The translations under genes and the position numbers were made by a program. From contig NZ_AP023356.1 in the NCBI RefSeq assembly GCF_018324205.1, forward strand, positions 1,550,001 to 1,614,000: DNA of 64,000 nt. Reading direction: 5' to 3'. This DNA is from Actinoplanes ianthinogenes (GTDB taxonomy: Bacteria; Actinomycetota; Actinomycetes; Mycobacteriales; Micromonosporaceae). Shown piece by piece: positions 1 through 8,896 of the stretch (position 1 is its first letter; each line of letters starts with the position of its first letter). The notes below the pieces were generated by a model, which was not told where the DNA came from, made no database searches, and saw only the letters and a program-made list of their open reading frames with translations.

Positions 1-2
1 GC

Positions 3-29
3 TCACTCGGCGTGGTCGAGGAGGCCTGA
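3..29 (+). CDS. 3' end of an unidentified gene
   Basis: The first bases read in frame as SLGVVEEA followed by TGA and then a strong terminator, so they are probably the last eight codons of a gene starting outside the window. Too little is visible to identify it. MarR-type regulators often precede exporter pairs like the one that follows, but that is only a guess from context. Confidence 0.4.
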   Translation, partial: SLGVVEEA

Positions 30-36
30 GGAACGA

Positions 37-63
37 CCCCGGCGGCGTCGCCGGGGTTTTTCT
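37..63 (+). terminator. Rho-independent terminator
   Basis: A perfect 8-bp stem (CCCCGGCG / CGCCGGGG) with loop GCGT is followed directly by a T-run. It lies just after the stop codon at 27-29 and separates that gene from the exporter pair. Confidence 0.9.
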
Positions 64-75
64 TCGGCCATATCG

Positions 76-88
76 TTAGCTAAGCTAA
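76..88. promoter_or_regulatory. Candidate operator before the ABC exporter
   Basis: TTAGCTAAGCTAA is an inverted repeat (TTAGC-TAA-GCTAA) with an overlapping direct repeat of GCTAA. It sits about 25 bases before the exporter start and is AT-rich in a GC-rich setting. The size and symmetry suit a small winged-helix repressor such as MarR. The binding protein is not known. Confidence 0.45.
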
Positions 89-113
89 GCACCCCCGCTG
101 TAAGGAGCGCCGC

Positions 114-1895
114 TTGCCAGCCGTTCCCCGCCGCGCCCCGAAAGCCGGCATCGACCCCGACCCCGCGAAGACTTGGCTGCGACGCGCCTGGCCGCTGCTC
201 CGGGCACACCGGGCCCTGCTGATCACCTCGCTCGTGCTCTCCTTCGCCGGGCTGATCGTGCAGGTGCAGATCCCCGACCTGGTCCGGGTCGGCATCGACG
301 ACGCCCTGGTCGAGCGCACCGGCAGCCTGGCGACGTACGCCGGGCTGATCGCCGTCCTGGCCGTGGTCCAGGGCGTCATCAACTATCTGGCCCGGCTCTA
401 CCTGCTGCGCACCGCGTACGAGTTGGAGTACGACCTGCGCAACGTCGTCTTCGGCCACCTCATGCGGATGTCGTACGGCTTCTACGACCGGGTGCAGTCC
501 GGCGAGCTGATGTCCCGGGCCACCTCCGACATCCGGGCCGTGCAGATGTACCTGACGTTCGGCCCGTCGATCCTGGTGCAGTGCACGATCGCCGGGATCG
601 CGTTCGCCCTGATGGTCTCGATCAACCCGCTCCTGGCCGTGGTGGCGATGCTGACCATGCCGGCCATCGCGGTGCTCGGCGTGCGGATGCGCAAGGCGAT
701 CTTCCCGGTCTCCTGGCTGATCCAGGCGCGGCTGGCCGGGGTGGCGACGGTGGTCGACGAGAACATCCAGGGCGTCCGGATCGTCAAGGCGTTCGCGGGC
801 GAGCAGCGGCAGATCGACACGCTGGCGGGGGCGGCGGATCGGGTGCGGTGGGCGTACACCACGGACGCGAAGCTGCGCAGCCGGTGGATTCCGGTGATGG
901 ACAACCTGCCCCGGCTGGGGCTGGCGCTGGTGCTGCTGGTGGGCGGGTTGATGGTGCTGGAGGGGCACGCAACGGTGGGGACGGTGGTGGCCTTCAACTC
1001 GTACGTGCTGATGTTGCAGCCGCCGTTCCGGATGCTCGGGATGATCATCATGATGGGGCAGCGGGCGGCGGCGTCCGCGCAGCGCATCTACGACATCTTG
1101 GACACCGCACCGGATATCACCGACCGGGTGGACGCCGCCGCGCCGCCCGCGCGCGGCGAGGTGCGCTTGCGCGACGTCCGCTTCACCTACCCCGACGGCA
1201 CCGTCGGGCTCGACGGGCTCGACCTGCACATCCGGCCCGGAGAGACCGTTGCCCTGGTCGGGGCCACCGGCTCCGGCAAGTCCACGATCGGACGGCTGGC
1301 CGCCCGCTTCTACGACGTGACCGGCGGGCAGGTGCTGCTGGACGGCGTCGACGTGCGCGACTATCCGCTGGCGACGCTGCGGGACCGGGTCGGCATCGTG
1401 CCGGACGAGCCGTTCCTGTTCTCCGTCTCGTTGCACGACAACATCGCCTTCGGCCGACCGGCGGCCGACCGCGACCAGGTCGTCGCGGCGGCGGTGGCGG
1501 CCGGGGCGGACGAGTTCATCCGCGAGCTGCCGGACGGGTACGACACGGTGGTCGGCGAGCGGGGCTACACACTGTCCGGCGGGCAGCGGCAGCGGGTCGC
1601 GATCGCCCGGGCGCTGCTGGTCAACCCGCCGGTGCTGATCCTGGACGACGCGACCAGCGCGGTCGACGTGCGGGTGGAACACGAGATCCACGAGTCGTTG
1701 CGGGCGCTGATGAGCGGGCGGACCACGATCATGGTGGCGCATCGGCTGGCGACCATCGGGCTGGCCGACCGGGTGGTGCTGATCGCCGACGGGCGGGTCG
1801 TCGCTGACGGGACGCATGCCGGGCTGCTCGCCTCCGAACCCCGATACGCCCAGGTGCTGGCCGCGACGAAGTCCGACGAGGAGGTGCCTGCATGA
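114..1895 (+). CDS. ABC exporter half-transporter, subunit with degenerate ATP site
   Basis: A 593-residue fused membrane plus ATPase protein: six-helix exporter domain (about residues 25-320) and a C-terminal nucleotide-binding domain. Visible motifs are Walker A GATGSGKST (383-391), signature LSGGQ (487-491), Walker B LILDDATS and H-switch His543. Two key positions deviate: the Q-loop has Asp431 for Gln, and Walker B has Asp512 where the catalytic Glu is expected. This is the hallmark of the degenerate partner in heterodimeric exporters such as TM287/288 or BmrCD. The start is TTG 114, chosen for the AAGGAG seven bases upstream. It overlaps the next gene by ATGA, so the two form a co-translated pair. 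The substrate is unknown; drug or lipid export is typical. Confidence 0.9.
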   Translation: MPAVPRRAPKAGIDPDPAKTWLRRAWPLLRAHRALLITSLVLSFAGLIVQVQIPDLVRVGIDDALVERTGSLATYAGLIAVLAVVQGVINYLARLYLLRTAYELEYDLRNVVFGHLMRMSYGFYDRVQSGELMSRATSDIRAVQMYLTFGPSILVQCTIAGIAFALMVSINPLLAVVAMLTMPAIAVLGVRMRKAIFPVSWLIQARLAGVATVVDENIQGVRIVKAFAGEQRQIDTLAGAADRVRWAYTTDAKLRSRWIPVMDNLPRLGLALVLLVGGLMVLEGHATVGTVVAFNSYVLMLQPPFRMLGMIIMMGQRAAASAQRIYDILDTAPDITDRVDAAAPPARGEVRLRDVRFTYPDGTVGLDGLDLHIRPGETVALVGATGSGKSTIGRLAARFYDVTGGQVLLDGVDVRDYPLATLRDRVGIVPDEPFLFSVSLHDNIAFGRPAADRDQVVAAAVAAGADEFIRELPDGYDTVVGERGYTLSGGQRQRVAIARALLVNPPVLILDDATSAVDVRVEHEIHESLRALMSGRTTIMVAHRLATIGLADRVVLIADGRVVADGTHAGLLASEPRYAQVLAATKSDEEVPA

Positions 1896-3835
1896 GCATG
1901 TTCGGGGGTGGCTTCGGCGGGCCGGGCGGCGGTCCCGGCACCGGCGCGATCGGCGGCATGGGCGGCGTCGGCGCCGGCCGCCGCGACCGTCAGAGCGGCA
2001 CCCCGTTCGCCGGCATCCCGGCCGAACTCGCCGTCGGCGTGGCTCGCCTGGAGGCCGCCGAGCCAACGACGGAGGCACCGCACGAGCCGTTCCACCAGCA
2101 GCCGGACGACCGCCGGCTCACCCTCTGGTCGATGCTGATCAACCGGCCCGCCGTCCTGGCCGCCGCCGCCGTCGCGGTCCTCGCCGAGGCGCTGCTGCTC
2201 CAGGCCGGTCCCTTGCTCGTCCAGATCGGCATCGACCACGGCATCGTCGCCCGCGACGTCCCGGTGCTGGTGATGGCCGCGGTCGCGTTCCTGGCCGCGG
2301 TCGGCCTCACCGCCGTCGCCTCCGGCGTGCGGATCCGGCAGAGCGGCCGGCTCGCCGCGTACGTCACCCGGGACCTGCGGGTCCGCGTCTTCAGCCACCT
2401 CCAGCGGCTCAGCCTGGACTTCTACACCCGGGAGAAGGCCGGGGTCACGATGACCCGGATGACCTCCGACGTGGAGGCGTTGCAGCAGCTGCTCCAGGAG
2501 GGTTTCGCCCAGTTCCTGATCCAGGGGCTGACCATGGTCGTGGTCACCGCGGTGCTGGTGCACTACGACCCGGAACTGGCCGCGATCACGTTGCTGCTGG
2601 TCATCCCGCCGCTGGCGGCGTTGTCGATCTGGTTCCGGCGGGCCGCCGACCACGGCTACAACCGGCAGCGGGACGCCATCGCGGCGCTCTTCTCCCACCT
2701 GTCCGAGAGCCTGTACGGCGTCCGGGTGATCACCGCGCACAACCAGCAGCGGCGCAGCGTCGCCGACCATCGCGAGGTGGTCGGGAAGTACCGCGACGCC
2801 AACGACCACACCGGGAAGATCAACGCGATCTACGGCCCCGGGAGCTCGGTGATCGGGCTGCTCGGGCTGGCGGCTCTGCTGCTCATCGGCGGGCGGATGG
2901 TGCTGCGCGGGGAGCTGACCATCGGGGAGCTGACCGCGTTCGTGCTCTATCTGAACGCGTTCTTCCAGCCGGTGCAGCAGCTGGTGCAGCTCTACACGAA
3001 CTATCAGCAGGCGCGGGCGGCGCTCGGCAAGCTGCGGGGGCTGCTCGGGACGGCTCCGGGCGTACCGGAAAGGGTTGATGCCACGATCCTGCCGCCGGCG
3101 AGCGGCGGCATCGAGTTGCGCGAGGTTTCCTTCGGGTACGACGTGGACCGTCCCGTGCTGCGTGACGTCACTCTGCGCATCGCGCCCGGCGAGACGGTCG
3201 CGTGCGTCGGCCCGACCGGCGCCGGCAAGTCGACGCTGGCCAAGCTGGTCGCCCGCCTCTACGACCCGGACCGGGGCACGGTGCTGATCGACGGTTACGA
3301 CCTGCGCGACGTGACGCTGGAGTCGCTGCACCGGCAGGTCGGCGTGGTGCCGCAGGAGCCGTTCCTGTTCGCCGGGACGCTGCGCGACAACATCGCCTTC
3401 GCCCGCCCGGACGCCTCGCTCGCCGAGATCGACGCCGCCGTCGACGCGGTCGGCCTGCGCGACCTGGTCGACCGCTCCCCGGACGGCCTCGACACCGTCC
3501 TGCACGAGCGCGGCCAGTCGGTCTCCTCCGGCGAGCGGCAGCTGATCGCGCTGGCCCGGGTGTTCGTCGCGGCGCCGCGCGTGGTCGTCCTCGACGAGGC
3601 CACGTCGAGCCTCGACCTGCGGTCGGAGCTGCGGGTGGAGGCCGCCGTCCAGCGACTGCTCGAGGGCCGGACCGCGATCCTGGTCGCGCACCGCCTCTCC
3701 ACCGCCCGCCGCGCCGACCGGGTGATCGTGGTCGACAGCGGCGGGATCCTGGAGTCCGGCACGCACGACGCCTTGATCGCGGCCGGCGGCCGTTACGCCG
3801 GCATGTACGCCACGTGGGAATCCCACGCCGCGTGA
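1892..3835 (+). CDS. ABC exporter half-transporter, subunit with catalytic Walker B
   Basis: A 647-residue partner of the preceding gene. A glycine-rich, probably cytosolic N-terminus of about 40 residues precedes the six-helix exporter domain. The ATPase domain has Walker A GPTGAGKST (440-448), a normal Q-loop (Gln488), Walker B VLDEATS with catalytic Glu569 and H-switch His600. Its signature is degenerate (SVSSGERQ, 544-550, instead of LSGGQ). Each dimer would therefore have one full site (this Walker A/B with the partner's LSGGQ) and one crippled site. The stop abuts the converging hydrolase gene with no gap. Confidence 0.9.
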   Translation: MSMFGGGFGGPGGGPGTGAIGGMGGVGAGRRDRQSGTPFAGIPAELAVGVARLEAAEPTTEAPHEPFHQQPDDRRLTLWSMLINRPAVLAAAAVAVLAEALLLQAGPLLVQIGIDHGIVARDVPVLVMAAVAFLAAVGLTAVASGVRIRQSGRLAAYVTRDLRVRVFSHLQRLSLDFYTREKAGVTMTRMTSDVEALQQLLQEGFAQFLIQGLTMVVVTAVLVHYDPELAAITLLLVIPPLAALSIWFRRAADHGYNRQRDAIAALFSHLSESLYGVRVITAHNQQRRSVADHREVVGKYRDANDHTGKINAIYGPGSSVIGLLGLAALLLIGGRMVLRGELTIGELTAFVLYLNAFFQPVQQLVQLYTNYQQARAALGKLRGLLGTAPGVPERVDATILPPASGGIELREVSFGYDVDRPVLRDVTLRIAPGETVACVGPTGAGKSTLAKLVARLYDPDRGTVLIDGYDLRDVTLESLHRQVGVVPQEPFLFAGTLRDNIAFARPDASLAEIDAAVDAVGLRDLVDRSPDGLDTVLHERGQSVSSGERQLIALARVFVAAPRVVVLDEATSSLDLRSELRVEAAVQRLLEGRTAILVAHRLSTARRADRVIVVDSGGILESGTHDALIAAGGRYAGMYATWESHAA

Positions 3836-5146
3836 CTAGCCGGCTCTCGGATGGACGCGGCAGTTGGTGTGCAGGTAGCGGCCCTGGTCGTAGATCGCGA
3901 CGGTCTGCGGGTCCAGCTGCGGGTCGGTGGCCGGCACGAGGAAGTGGGTGTCGCTGATCGGCAACAGGTCGTGGGTGATCCGCTCGGGGCGGCCGAGCAG
4001 CCGTGCCCGCACGGGGTCGACGGCCTCGGTGAGCTGGAGCCGGCCGCCGGCTGCGGTCACCTCGTAACTGATTCCGGGACGCCGGTAGACGCCGACGTAG
4101 TCGGCGACGTTCAGGTCGAGCGTGAGGTCGGGTCCGGGCAGGGCGGGAATGGTGGGTGCGCCGAGGCGGGCCAGGATCTCGGTGAAGACCTCTTTGTAGA
4201 ACGGCTCACGGGGTCCGCCGTTGGTGAGCATCGCGATCGCGAGGTTCCGCTGCGGGAGGAGGCGCAGGCGGGCGTTCTGGCCGATGGTGCTGCCGTCGCT
4301 GGCGTAGACCGTCTCGCCGTGCCAGTCGCACACGATCAGGCCGAGGGCCCAGGCCGGGCCGAACATGTAGGGATCCGGCACCGGCACGCGTGACCGCCCC
4401 AGCCGGTGGACCGGTCCGTCGAGGAGGTACCGAGCGGTCGTCAGCACGTCGCCGATCGTCGAGCTGATGCCACCACCGGGGCCGTAGCAGCGCGGCAGAT
4501 GGTCCACCGGCGTGCGGATCGGACCGGGCAGGTGTCCTTTCGCGGCCCGGCTCGGGTCCACGTCGGCGGGACGGCTGGTGGTGTCCGTCAGTCCGAGCGG
4601 GTGGAGTACCCGGTCCGCCAGGATGTCGTCCCAGCGCCGGCCGTCGAGCACCTCCATGATCCGGGCGAGGATCGCGTAGCCGAGCGCGGCGCTGTACCCG
4701 TGGGTGTGGCCCAGCGGATGCACCTGGGGTGCACCGGCGATGCCGGCCACCATGCGCTCGTAGACGTCGTCGTCCTCGCCGGGATCGCCGAACTCCTCCT
4801 CGATCCCGCTGGTGTGCTGGAGCAGGTGGCGCGGCGTGACCCGGGCGGTGACCTCGGGATCGGCGACCCGGAAGCCGGGCAGACAGGTCCGCACCGGCTC
4901 GTCCAGCGACACCCGCCCCTCGTCGGCGAAGCGCAGGAACGCCAGCGCCGTCCAGGTCTTGGTCATCGAGCCGACCTGGTAGACCGTGCCGGTGGTGGCC
5001 GGCGACCCGGTGGTCACGTCGGTGACGCCGACCGCGAACTCGGCGGTCTCGCCGTCGTGGTGGACGCCGAGCACGGCGCTCGGGATCCGGTACTCGGCGA
5101 GCAGCTCGCCCACCCGCTCCGGGATGCCGGTCAGGTCGATCGGCAC
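3836..5146 (-). CDS. Serine hydrolase, beta-lactamase class C / DD-peptidase-like
   Basis: A 436-residue protein starting at GTG 5146, five bases after the stop of the small upstream gene and preceded by GGCGGGA. The longer upstream reading is just the neighbour's other frame. The nucleophile motif SMTK (Ser60, Lys63) is typical of class C beta-lactamases, D-aminopeptidases and esterases. The second motif reads YSA (Tyr151-Ala153) rather than YxN, which argues against classic beta-lactamase activity. The roughly 110-residue C-terminal part resembles the lipocalin-like tail of D-aminopeptidase-type members. There is no signal peptide, so it is probably cytoplasmic. The natural substrate is unknown. 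Confidence 0.8.
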   Translation of the reverse strand: MPIDLTGIPERVGELLAEYRIPSAVLGVHHDGETAEFAVGVTDVTTGSPATTGTVYQVGSMTKTWTALAFLRFADEGRVSLDEPVRTCLPGFRVADPEVTARVTPRHLLQHTSGIEEEFGDPGEDDDVYERMVAGIAGAPQVHPLGHTHGYSAALGYAILARIMEVLDGRRWDDILADRVLHPLGLTDTTSRPADVDPSRAAKGHLPGPIRTPVDHLPRCYGPGGGISSTIGDVLTTARYLLDGPVHRLGRSRVPVPDPYMFGPAWALGLIVCDWHGETVYASDGSTIGQNARLRLLPQRNLAIAMLTNGGPREPFYKEVFTEILARLGAPTIPALPGPDLTLDLNVADYVGVYRRPGISYEVTAAGGRLQLTEAVDPVRARLLGRPERITHDLLPISDTHFLVPATDPQLDPQTVAIYDQGRYLHTNCRVHPRAG

Positions 5147-5151
5147 GGCCG

Positions 5152-5409
5152 CTATCCCGCCAGGCCGACCGCGTTGGCGGCGTCGGCCTCGTAGTACTCC
5201 GTGGTGGCGAATCGGCCGGCGTGCTCCTCGACGACGGCCCGGACCGCGTCGATCGACTCGTGGCTGATGATGTTCACCGCCTTGGCCCCGTCGGTGCTGG
5301 CCACCGCCAGCGTCCATCGACTGCCGTGCGGCAGCTGGCCGTGCGCCCGTTTGAGACCGTCCCAGAAGCCCCGGTCGTCGGTGATCGTGGAAATCGCCAT
5401 GACGTACAT
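5152..5409 (-). CDS. Small protein of unknown function, co-transcribed with hydrolase
   Basis: An 85-residue protein with no recognised motif, signal or membrane segment. Its compact mix of predicted strands and helices could be a ferredoxin-like dimeric fold, but that is a guess. A second ATG three codons in (5400) is an alternative start. It ends five bases before the serine hydrolase start, so the two form an operon read away from the divergent regulator at 5519. Confidence 0.6.
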   Translation of the reverse strand: MYVMAISTITDDRGFWDGLKRAHGQLPHGSRWTLAVASTDGAKAVNIISHESIDAVRAVVEEHAGRFATTEYYEADAANAVGLAG

Positions 5410-5423
5410 GCCCGGAAACTATG

Positions 5424-5508
5424 TTGCATTCAGAATTTCGTCAATAAGATGCAAGCATTCTGAGCTGCTAAAACTCAATCGTTGCAACAGGAATGCCGGT
5501 TAATGCAA
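5424..5508. promoter_or_regulatory. Divergent promoter region with repeated TTGCAT/ATGCAA boxes
   Basis: This AT-rich stretch between divergent genes has TTGCAT (5424-5429), ATGCAA (5449-5454), the palindrome GTTGCAAC (5481-5488) and ATGCAA (5503-5508), the last touching the AAGGAG of the regulator gene. CAGAAT (5431-5436) and its complement ATTCTG (5457-5462) add further symmetry. The layout suits autoregulation by the 5519 gene product. Confidence 0.5.
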
Positions 5509-5518
5509 AGGAGCGGGC

Positions 5519-6439
5519 GTGCCGAGGACCAGACTCACCCTCGACGATCGGGAGCGGATCGCGGCGTGGCTGACCGACGGGCTGGGATATGCGGAGATCG
5601 CCCGGCTGCTGGGACGGCCGACGTCCACGATCAGCCGGGAGGTCGCCCGCAACGGCATCCCCGGCGACTACCTGGCCGGGCAGGCGCACGAGTCGGCGGC
5701 GCGCCGTGCGCCGCGCCGCCGGCCGGGCGCGGCCCGGCGCGCGGTGCCGGAGCCACCGCCGTTCCGGGAGGAGTTCGCGGCGCTGCTGGCCGGGACCGGG
5801 ATGCCGCGGATGTGTGCACGGGTCTTCGTCTGCCTGCTGCTCCACGAGTCCGGCAGCATGACCTCCGCCGAGCTGGCCCGTGAACTGGCGGTCAGCCCGG
5901 CCTCGGTGTCCAAGGCGATCGGCTACCTGGAGGTGATGGACCTGATCGCCCGGCACGTGGAGCGGGGCAGCCGCCGGCAGCGATACCTGGTGGTCGACGA
6001 CGTGTGGACCCGGGCCTGGCGGACCGACACCACGGCGCATGCCGATCTCGCGGCGGCGGCGCTGCGGGGCGCCGAGATCGTCGGGCCCGGGACGGCGGCC
6101 GGTGCGCGGCTGGCCGGGATGAGCCGCTTCTTCGGGTGGCTGAATGAGCAGATGCGGGACAGCCGGGTGCCGGACGACGACGCGCTGACCGTGCTGGCCG
6201 CCCTGGTCCACGCCGGGACGCCGCGCACGGCGGGCGACCTGGCCGTTGCGCTCGGCTGGTCCGCTCCGCGGGTCGCCAGCGCTCTGGCGGCGCTGGAAAG
6301 CGAGCCGGGGATCGCCGATCCGCTCGCGCTCCGGCGCACCGAGGCCGGCTACCGCGTCGAGGTCCGGGCGGATCGGCTGGACCCGGCCCAGCGGGCGGCG
6401 CTCACAGCCGGTCCAGGACCAGCTCGTGGATCGCGGTGA
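5519..6439 (+). CDS. Multi-HTH transcriptional regulator (GbsR/MarR-like)
   Basis: A 306-residue regulator starting at GTG 5519, five bases after AAGGAG. Three parts are visible: an IS30/Hin-type helix-turn-helix at about residues 6-46 (LTLDDRERIAAWL, ISREVARNG), an Ala/Arg-rich linker, and a MarR/GbsR-like winged helix at about 100-155 (SAELARELAVSPASVSKAI). The C-terminus (about 215-290) looks like another winged helix. It probably controls the divergent hydrolase operon and itself. Its 3' end overlaps the converging gene at 6402 by 38 bases, so the last dozen codons are coding on both strands. Confidence 0.8.
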   Translation: MPRTRLTLDDRERIAAWLTDGLGYAEIARLLGRPTSTISREVARNGIPGDYLAGQAHESAARRAPRRRPGAARRAVPEPPPFREEFAALLAGTGMPRMCARVFVCLLLHESGSMTSAELARELAVSPASVSKAIGYLEVMDLIARHVERGSRRQRYLVVDDVWTRAWRTDTTAHADLAAAALRGAEIVGPGTAAGARLAGMSRFFGWLNEQMRDSRVPDDDALTVLAALVHAGTPRTAGDLAVALGWSAPRVASALAALESEPGIADPLALRRTEAGYRVEVRADRLDPAQRAALTAGPGPARGSR

Positions 6440-7304
6440 GCACGTCGGTGTCGTGGTCGCAGTGCGCGGTCACGGTGATCACGGCGCGTTTCTCCGGGGC
6501 GATCACCGCGTACTGGCCGTAGGCGCCGTCCATCCGGTACGTGCCGTTGCCGCTGAGCCAGACACCCAGGCCGTACCCGTGGGTGAACTGCTCGCCGTGC
6601 TCGGCCGAGCTGGTCGTGTCCACGGTCTCGACCGGCATCCGGCGGACGTACTCGGCCGGGATCACCTGACGTCCGTCCCACTCGCCGTGGTGCAGCAGCA
6701 GCCGGGCGAACCGGGCCAGTTCCTCGGTGCGCAGGAAGAGGTCGCTCTCGGCGAAGGGGAAGCCGAGGGGGCAGGTGTGCCAGGCCGGGTTGTGCAGATC
6801 GAGCGGGCGGAACAGGCGGGGCATGAGGTAGTCGCGGACATTCGCGCCGGTGGCTCGGGCCAGGACTCGGCCGATCGCGTACGGGCCGGAGCCGGTGTAG
6901 GAGAAGCGCTTGCCGGGCTCGGCGTCGAGGGGCGCGGCGAGGAACTCGTGCAGCAGGTCCGCGGCGTCGATCCGGATGTCCGCGAACCACCTGTGGGTGC
7001 TGCCGCTGGTCATCGTGATGAGGTGCCGGAGGGTGACCCGGTCGAAACCGTCGGCGGCGATCGGGCGCAGCTCCGGGAAGTGGTCGAGGAGCAGGTCGTC
7101 CAGGCTGAGGCGGCCCTCGGCCTCGGCCAGGCCGGCGGCGACCGAGGTGAAGGTCTTCGCCACCGAGTACAGGTTGACCCGGTCGTCGGAACGGAACCGG
7201 TGGGTCAGCGGCTCGTGGCCGTCCCGGTGCACGTGGATGCCGTACAGGCCGAGGTCGCGGTCCCGGTCGGCGCGCACGAAGTCGGCGAGGAGATCAGCGG
7301 TCAC
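6402..7304 (-). CDS. Serine hydrolase, beta-lactamase / penicillin-binding-like
   Basis: A 300-residue cytosolic protein without signal peptide. The SxxK motif is SVAK (Ser47, Lys50), and the second motif reads YTG (Tyr136-Gly138), as in many family VIII esterases and class C-related hydrolases. A late HGYGLGVW segment fits the region around the third active-site motif. The substrate cannot be told. It is the second such hydrolase within 3.5 kb, on the same strand, but the two are not closely similar. It overlaps the converging regulator by 38 bases. Confidence 0.8.
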   Translation of the reverse strand: MTADLLADFVRADRDRDLGLYGIHVHRDGHEPLTHRFRSDDRVNLYSVAKTFTSVAAGLAEAEGRLSLDDLLLDHFPELRPIAADGFDRVTLRHLITMTSGSTHRWFADIRIDAADLLHEFLAAPLDAEPGKRFSYTGSGPYAIGRVLARATGANVRDYLMPRLFRPLDLHNPAWHTCPLGFPFAESDLFLRTEELARFARLLLHHGEWDGRQVIPAEYVRRMPVETVDTTSSAEHGEQFTHGYGLGVWLSGNGTYRMDGAYGQYAVIAPEKRAVITVTAHCDHDTDVLTAIHELVLDRL

Positions 7305-7329
7305 GGTCGGACGATAGCCCTCGCCGGCC

Positions 7330-8397
7330 TCAACCGGCCGGGGTGAGGAAGGCGAAGACTCGGACCCCGACCGGGCCGGTGGGCAGCGGCGCGGCGGCCG
7401 AGGCGGTGACCTTCATGCCGGTCTCCCAGGGCTCGCCGTCCAGGAACACCTCGTTGGTCAGCAACCGGCCGTCCTGATACGCGGTGAAGAAGCGCAGCGC
7501 GTGCACCGCGCGGCTCAGCGGGACATCCTTGAGCGCGGCCAGCAGTTGGTCGAGCAGCGGCTCGGCGGACGGCACCGGCTCGGTCGCGAACAGGTCCACC
7601 TGCGGGCCCAGGAGCAGCTCGAACTCGCCACCGGGGTGGGAGTAACGCTCGACCAGCACGTGGTCGGCGGCGGCCCGGCGATCGAGCAGGGCGGCGATCA
7701 TCGGATAGGCCACGGCCCGCTCGAACATGGCCAGACTCTGGAAGATCGCGTCTTTCCAGGTGCCGGCCACGCCGACGCAGCTCTCCACCATCCACGGGCG
7801 GGCCAGCGCCGGGTGGTCGACCGCGAAGTTCACCTGCGCCACGACCAGCCCGGGCGCCGGGCGCGGGTGCGGGGTCAGGGTGGCCCGGAACTGGGCGTCA
7901 CCCACCCGCAGGTCGTCGCCGACCGGCACCCCGTAAGCGGCCATCCAGTGCGCGAACACCGAGGACGGCGCGGGCACGCCACCGCTGCCGGAACCCAGCG
8001 GGGGCAGGGCCTCGTCGAGCGTGATCGGCCCGAGCGTCATCTCCTCGACCTTGGCGCCGCCCTGGAGTGCCTGGCTGACCGCGGCGACCTCGTGGCTGTA
8101 ACCGGCGATCCGCGCGGTCTCGGCCTGCCCGGCCAGCTGCGCGATCCGTGCGGCGGACGCGAAGACCGGATCCCCGGCGAGCGGCCGGGGGGTGCCGCCG
8201 TCGACGAAGGTCGCGTCGACGGTGACGCCGCCGAGCACCCGGCGGCCGAACGCGAGCGGCAGGAAGACCATGAGCCGCTCCGCCAGCCACGGCTCCACAC
8301 CACCGCTGAGCAGGCTTTCCCGGATCTCCTCGCCGGCCGGAGCCTCCGCGCCCGCACAGAACGCCGTAACCCCGACCAGTACCGCCTCGTCGAACAT
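7330..8397 (-). CDS. Conserved hypothetical protein (possibly DUF6348)
   Basis: A 355-residue protein from ATG 8397; an ATG at 8454 is in frame but would enter the neighbouring relic. It has no signal peptide, membrane helix or catalytic motif I can name. It resembles an actinobacterial family annotated only as a domain of unknown function, with a conserved C-terminal half rich in Phe and Glu (RYSHPGGEFELLLGP). Codon use is normal, so it is probably functional. It lies 25 bases downstream of nothing on its own strand and is probably monocistronic. Confidence 0.65.
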   Translation of the reverse strand: MFDEAVLVGVTAFCAGAEAPAGEEIRESLLSGGVEPWLAERLMVFLPLAFGRRVLGGVTVDATFVDGGTPRPLAGDPVFASAARIAQLAGQAETARIAGYSHEVAAVSQALQGGAKVEEMTLGPITLDEALPPLGSGSGGVPAPSSVFAHWMAAYGVPVGDDLRVGDAQFRATLTPHPRPAPGLVVAQVNFAVDHPALARPWMVESCVGVAGTWKDAIFQSLAMFERAVAYPMIAALLDRRAAADHVLVERYSHPGGEFELLLGPQVDLFATEPVPSAEPLLDQLLAALKDVPLSRAVHALRFFTAYQDGRLLTNEVFLDGEPWETGMKVTASAAAPLPTGPVGVRVFAFLTPAG

Positions 8398-8450
8398 CGC
8401 GTGAGCGTACCGCCCGGTAGCTCGATCGCAACCCCGCCCATCCTTCAAGA

Positions 8451-8896
8451 TCATGATGCGGCGCTCGACAGGATACGGCGGGCGTTGCGGATGACGGCCA
8501 GGTCGACCATGCGGCCGGTGGCGTCGAGGCAGACGCCACCGCCGGCGGCGTCGAAACGGGTGATCAGGTCCCGGGCCGCGGCGAGCTCGGCCGGGGTGGG
8601 TGTGAAGACCTCGTGGACCACCGGGAGCTGAGCCGGGTGGATGCAGGCTCGGCCGTGGAAGCCGAGGCGTTTCAGGGCCCGGGTGGAGCGGCGCAGGGGC
8701 CGGCGTTGACGCGGATCCAGACCGGGGCGCCGGCGGGCAGGGTGGCGAGCCAGTCGGCGACGGCGGCGCGGGTGGACAGCTTCTCGGCGGGCGGTACCGC
8801 GTCCTCCAGGTCGACGATCAACGCGTCCGCGCCCCGGGTCAGTGCGGACGCCAGCATCGACGGGCGGTTGCCCGGCACGTACAGGAAAGATCTCAT
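8451..8896 (-). pseudogene. CoA-ester lyase (CitE/HpcH-HpaI aldolase) with internal deletion
   Basis: The 5' part from ATG 8896 encodes a typical CitE-like N-terminus (MRSFLYVPGNRP, then DALIVDLEDAVPP), but the frame is lost near 8700. The 3' part, in another frame, encodes the family C-terminus (GRACIHPAQLPVVHEVF and GRMVDLAVIRNARRIL, stop at 8451). About 120-150 central residues carrying the metal-binding Glu and Asp are missing, so the gene is dead. Its start overlaps the stop of the upstream acyl-CoA dehydrogenase relic (ATGA), so the two were once an operon. Confidence 0.85.

Noticed and set aside
82-92. AAGCTAAGCAC shared with 21757-21767 as a common operator
   Set aside because: An 11-base match before two unrelated genes in opposite relative orientation is weak; no symmetry is shared beyond GCTAAGC.
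3-2078. Long minus-strand open frame opposite the ABC exporter genes
   Set aside because: Its protein is Arg/Pro/His-rich without motifs, as expected from the antisense of GC-rich coding sequence.
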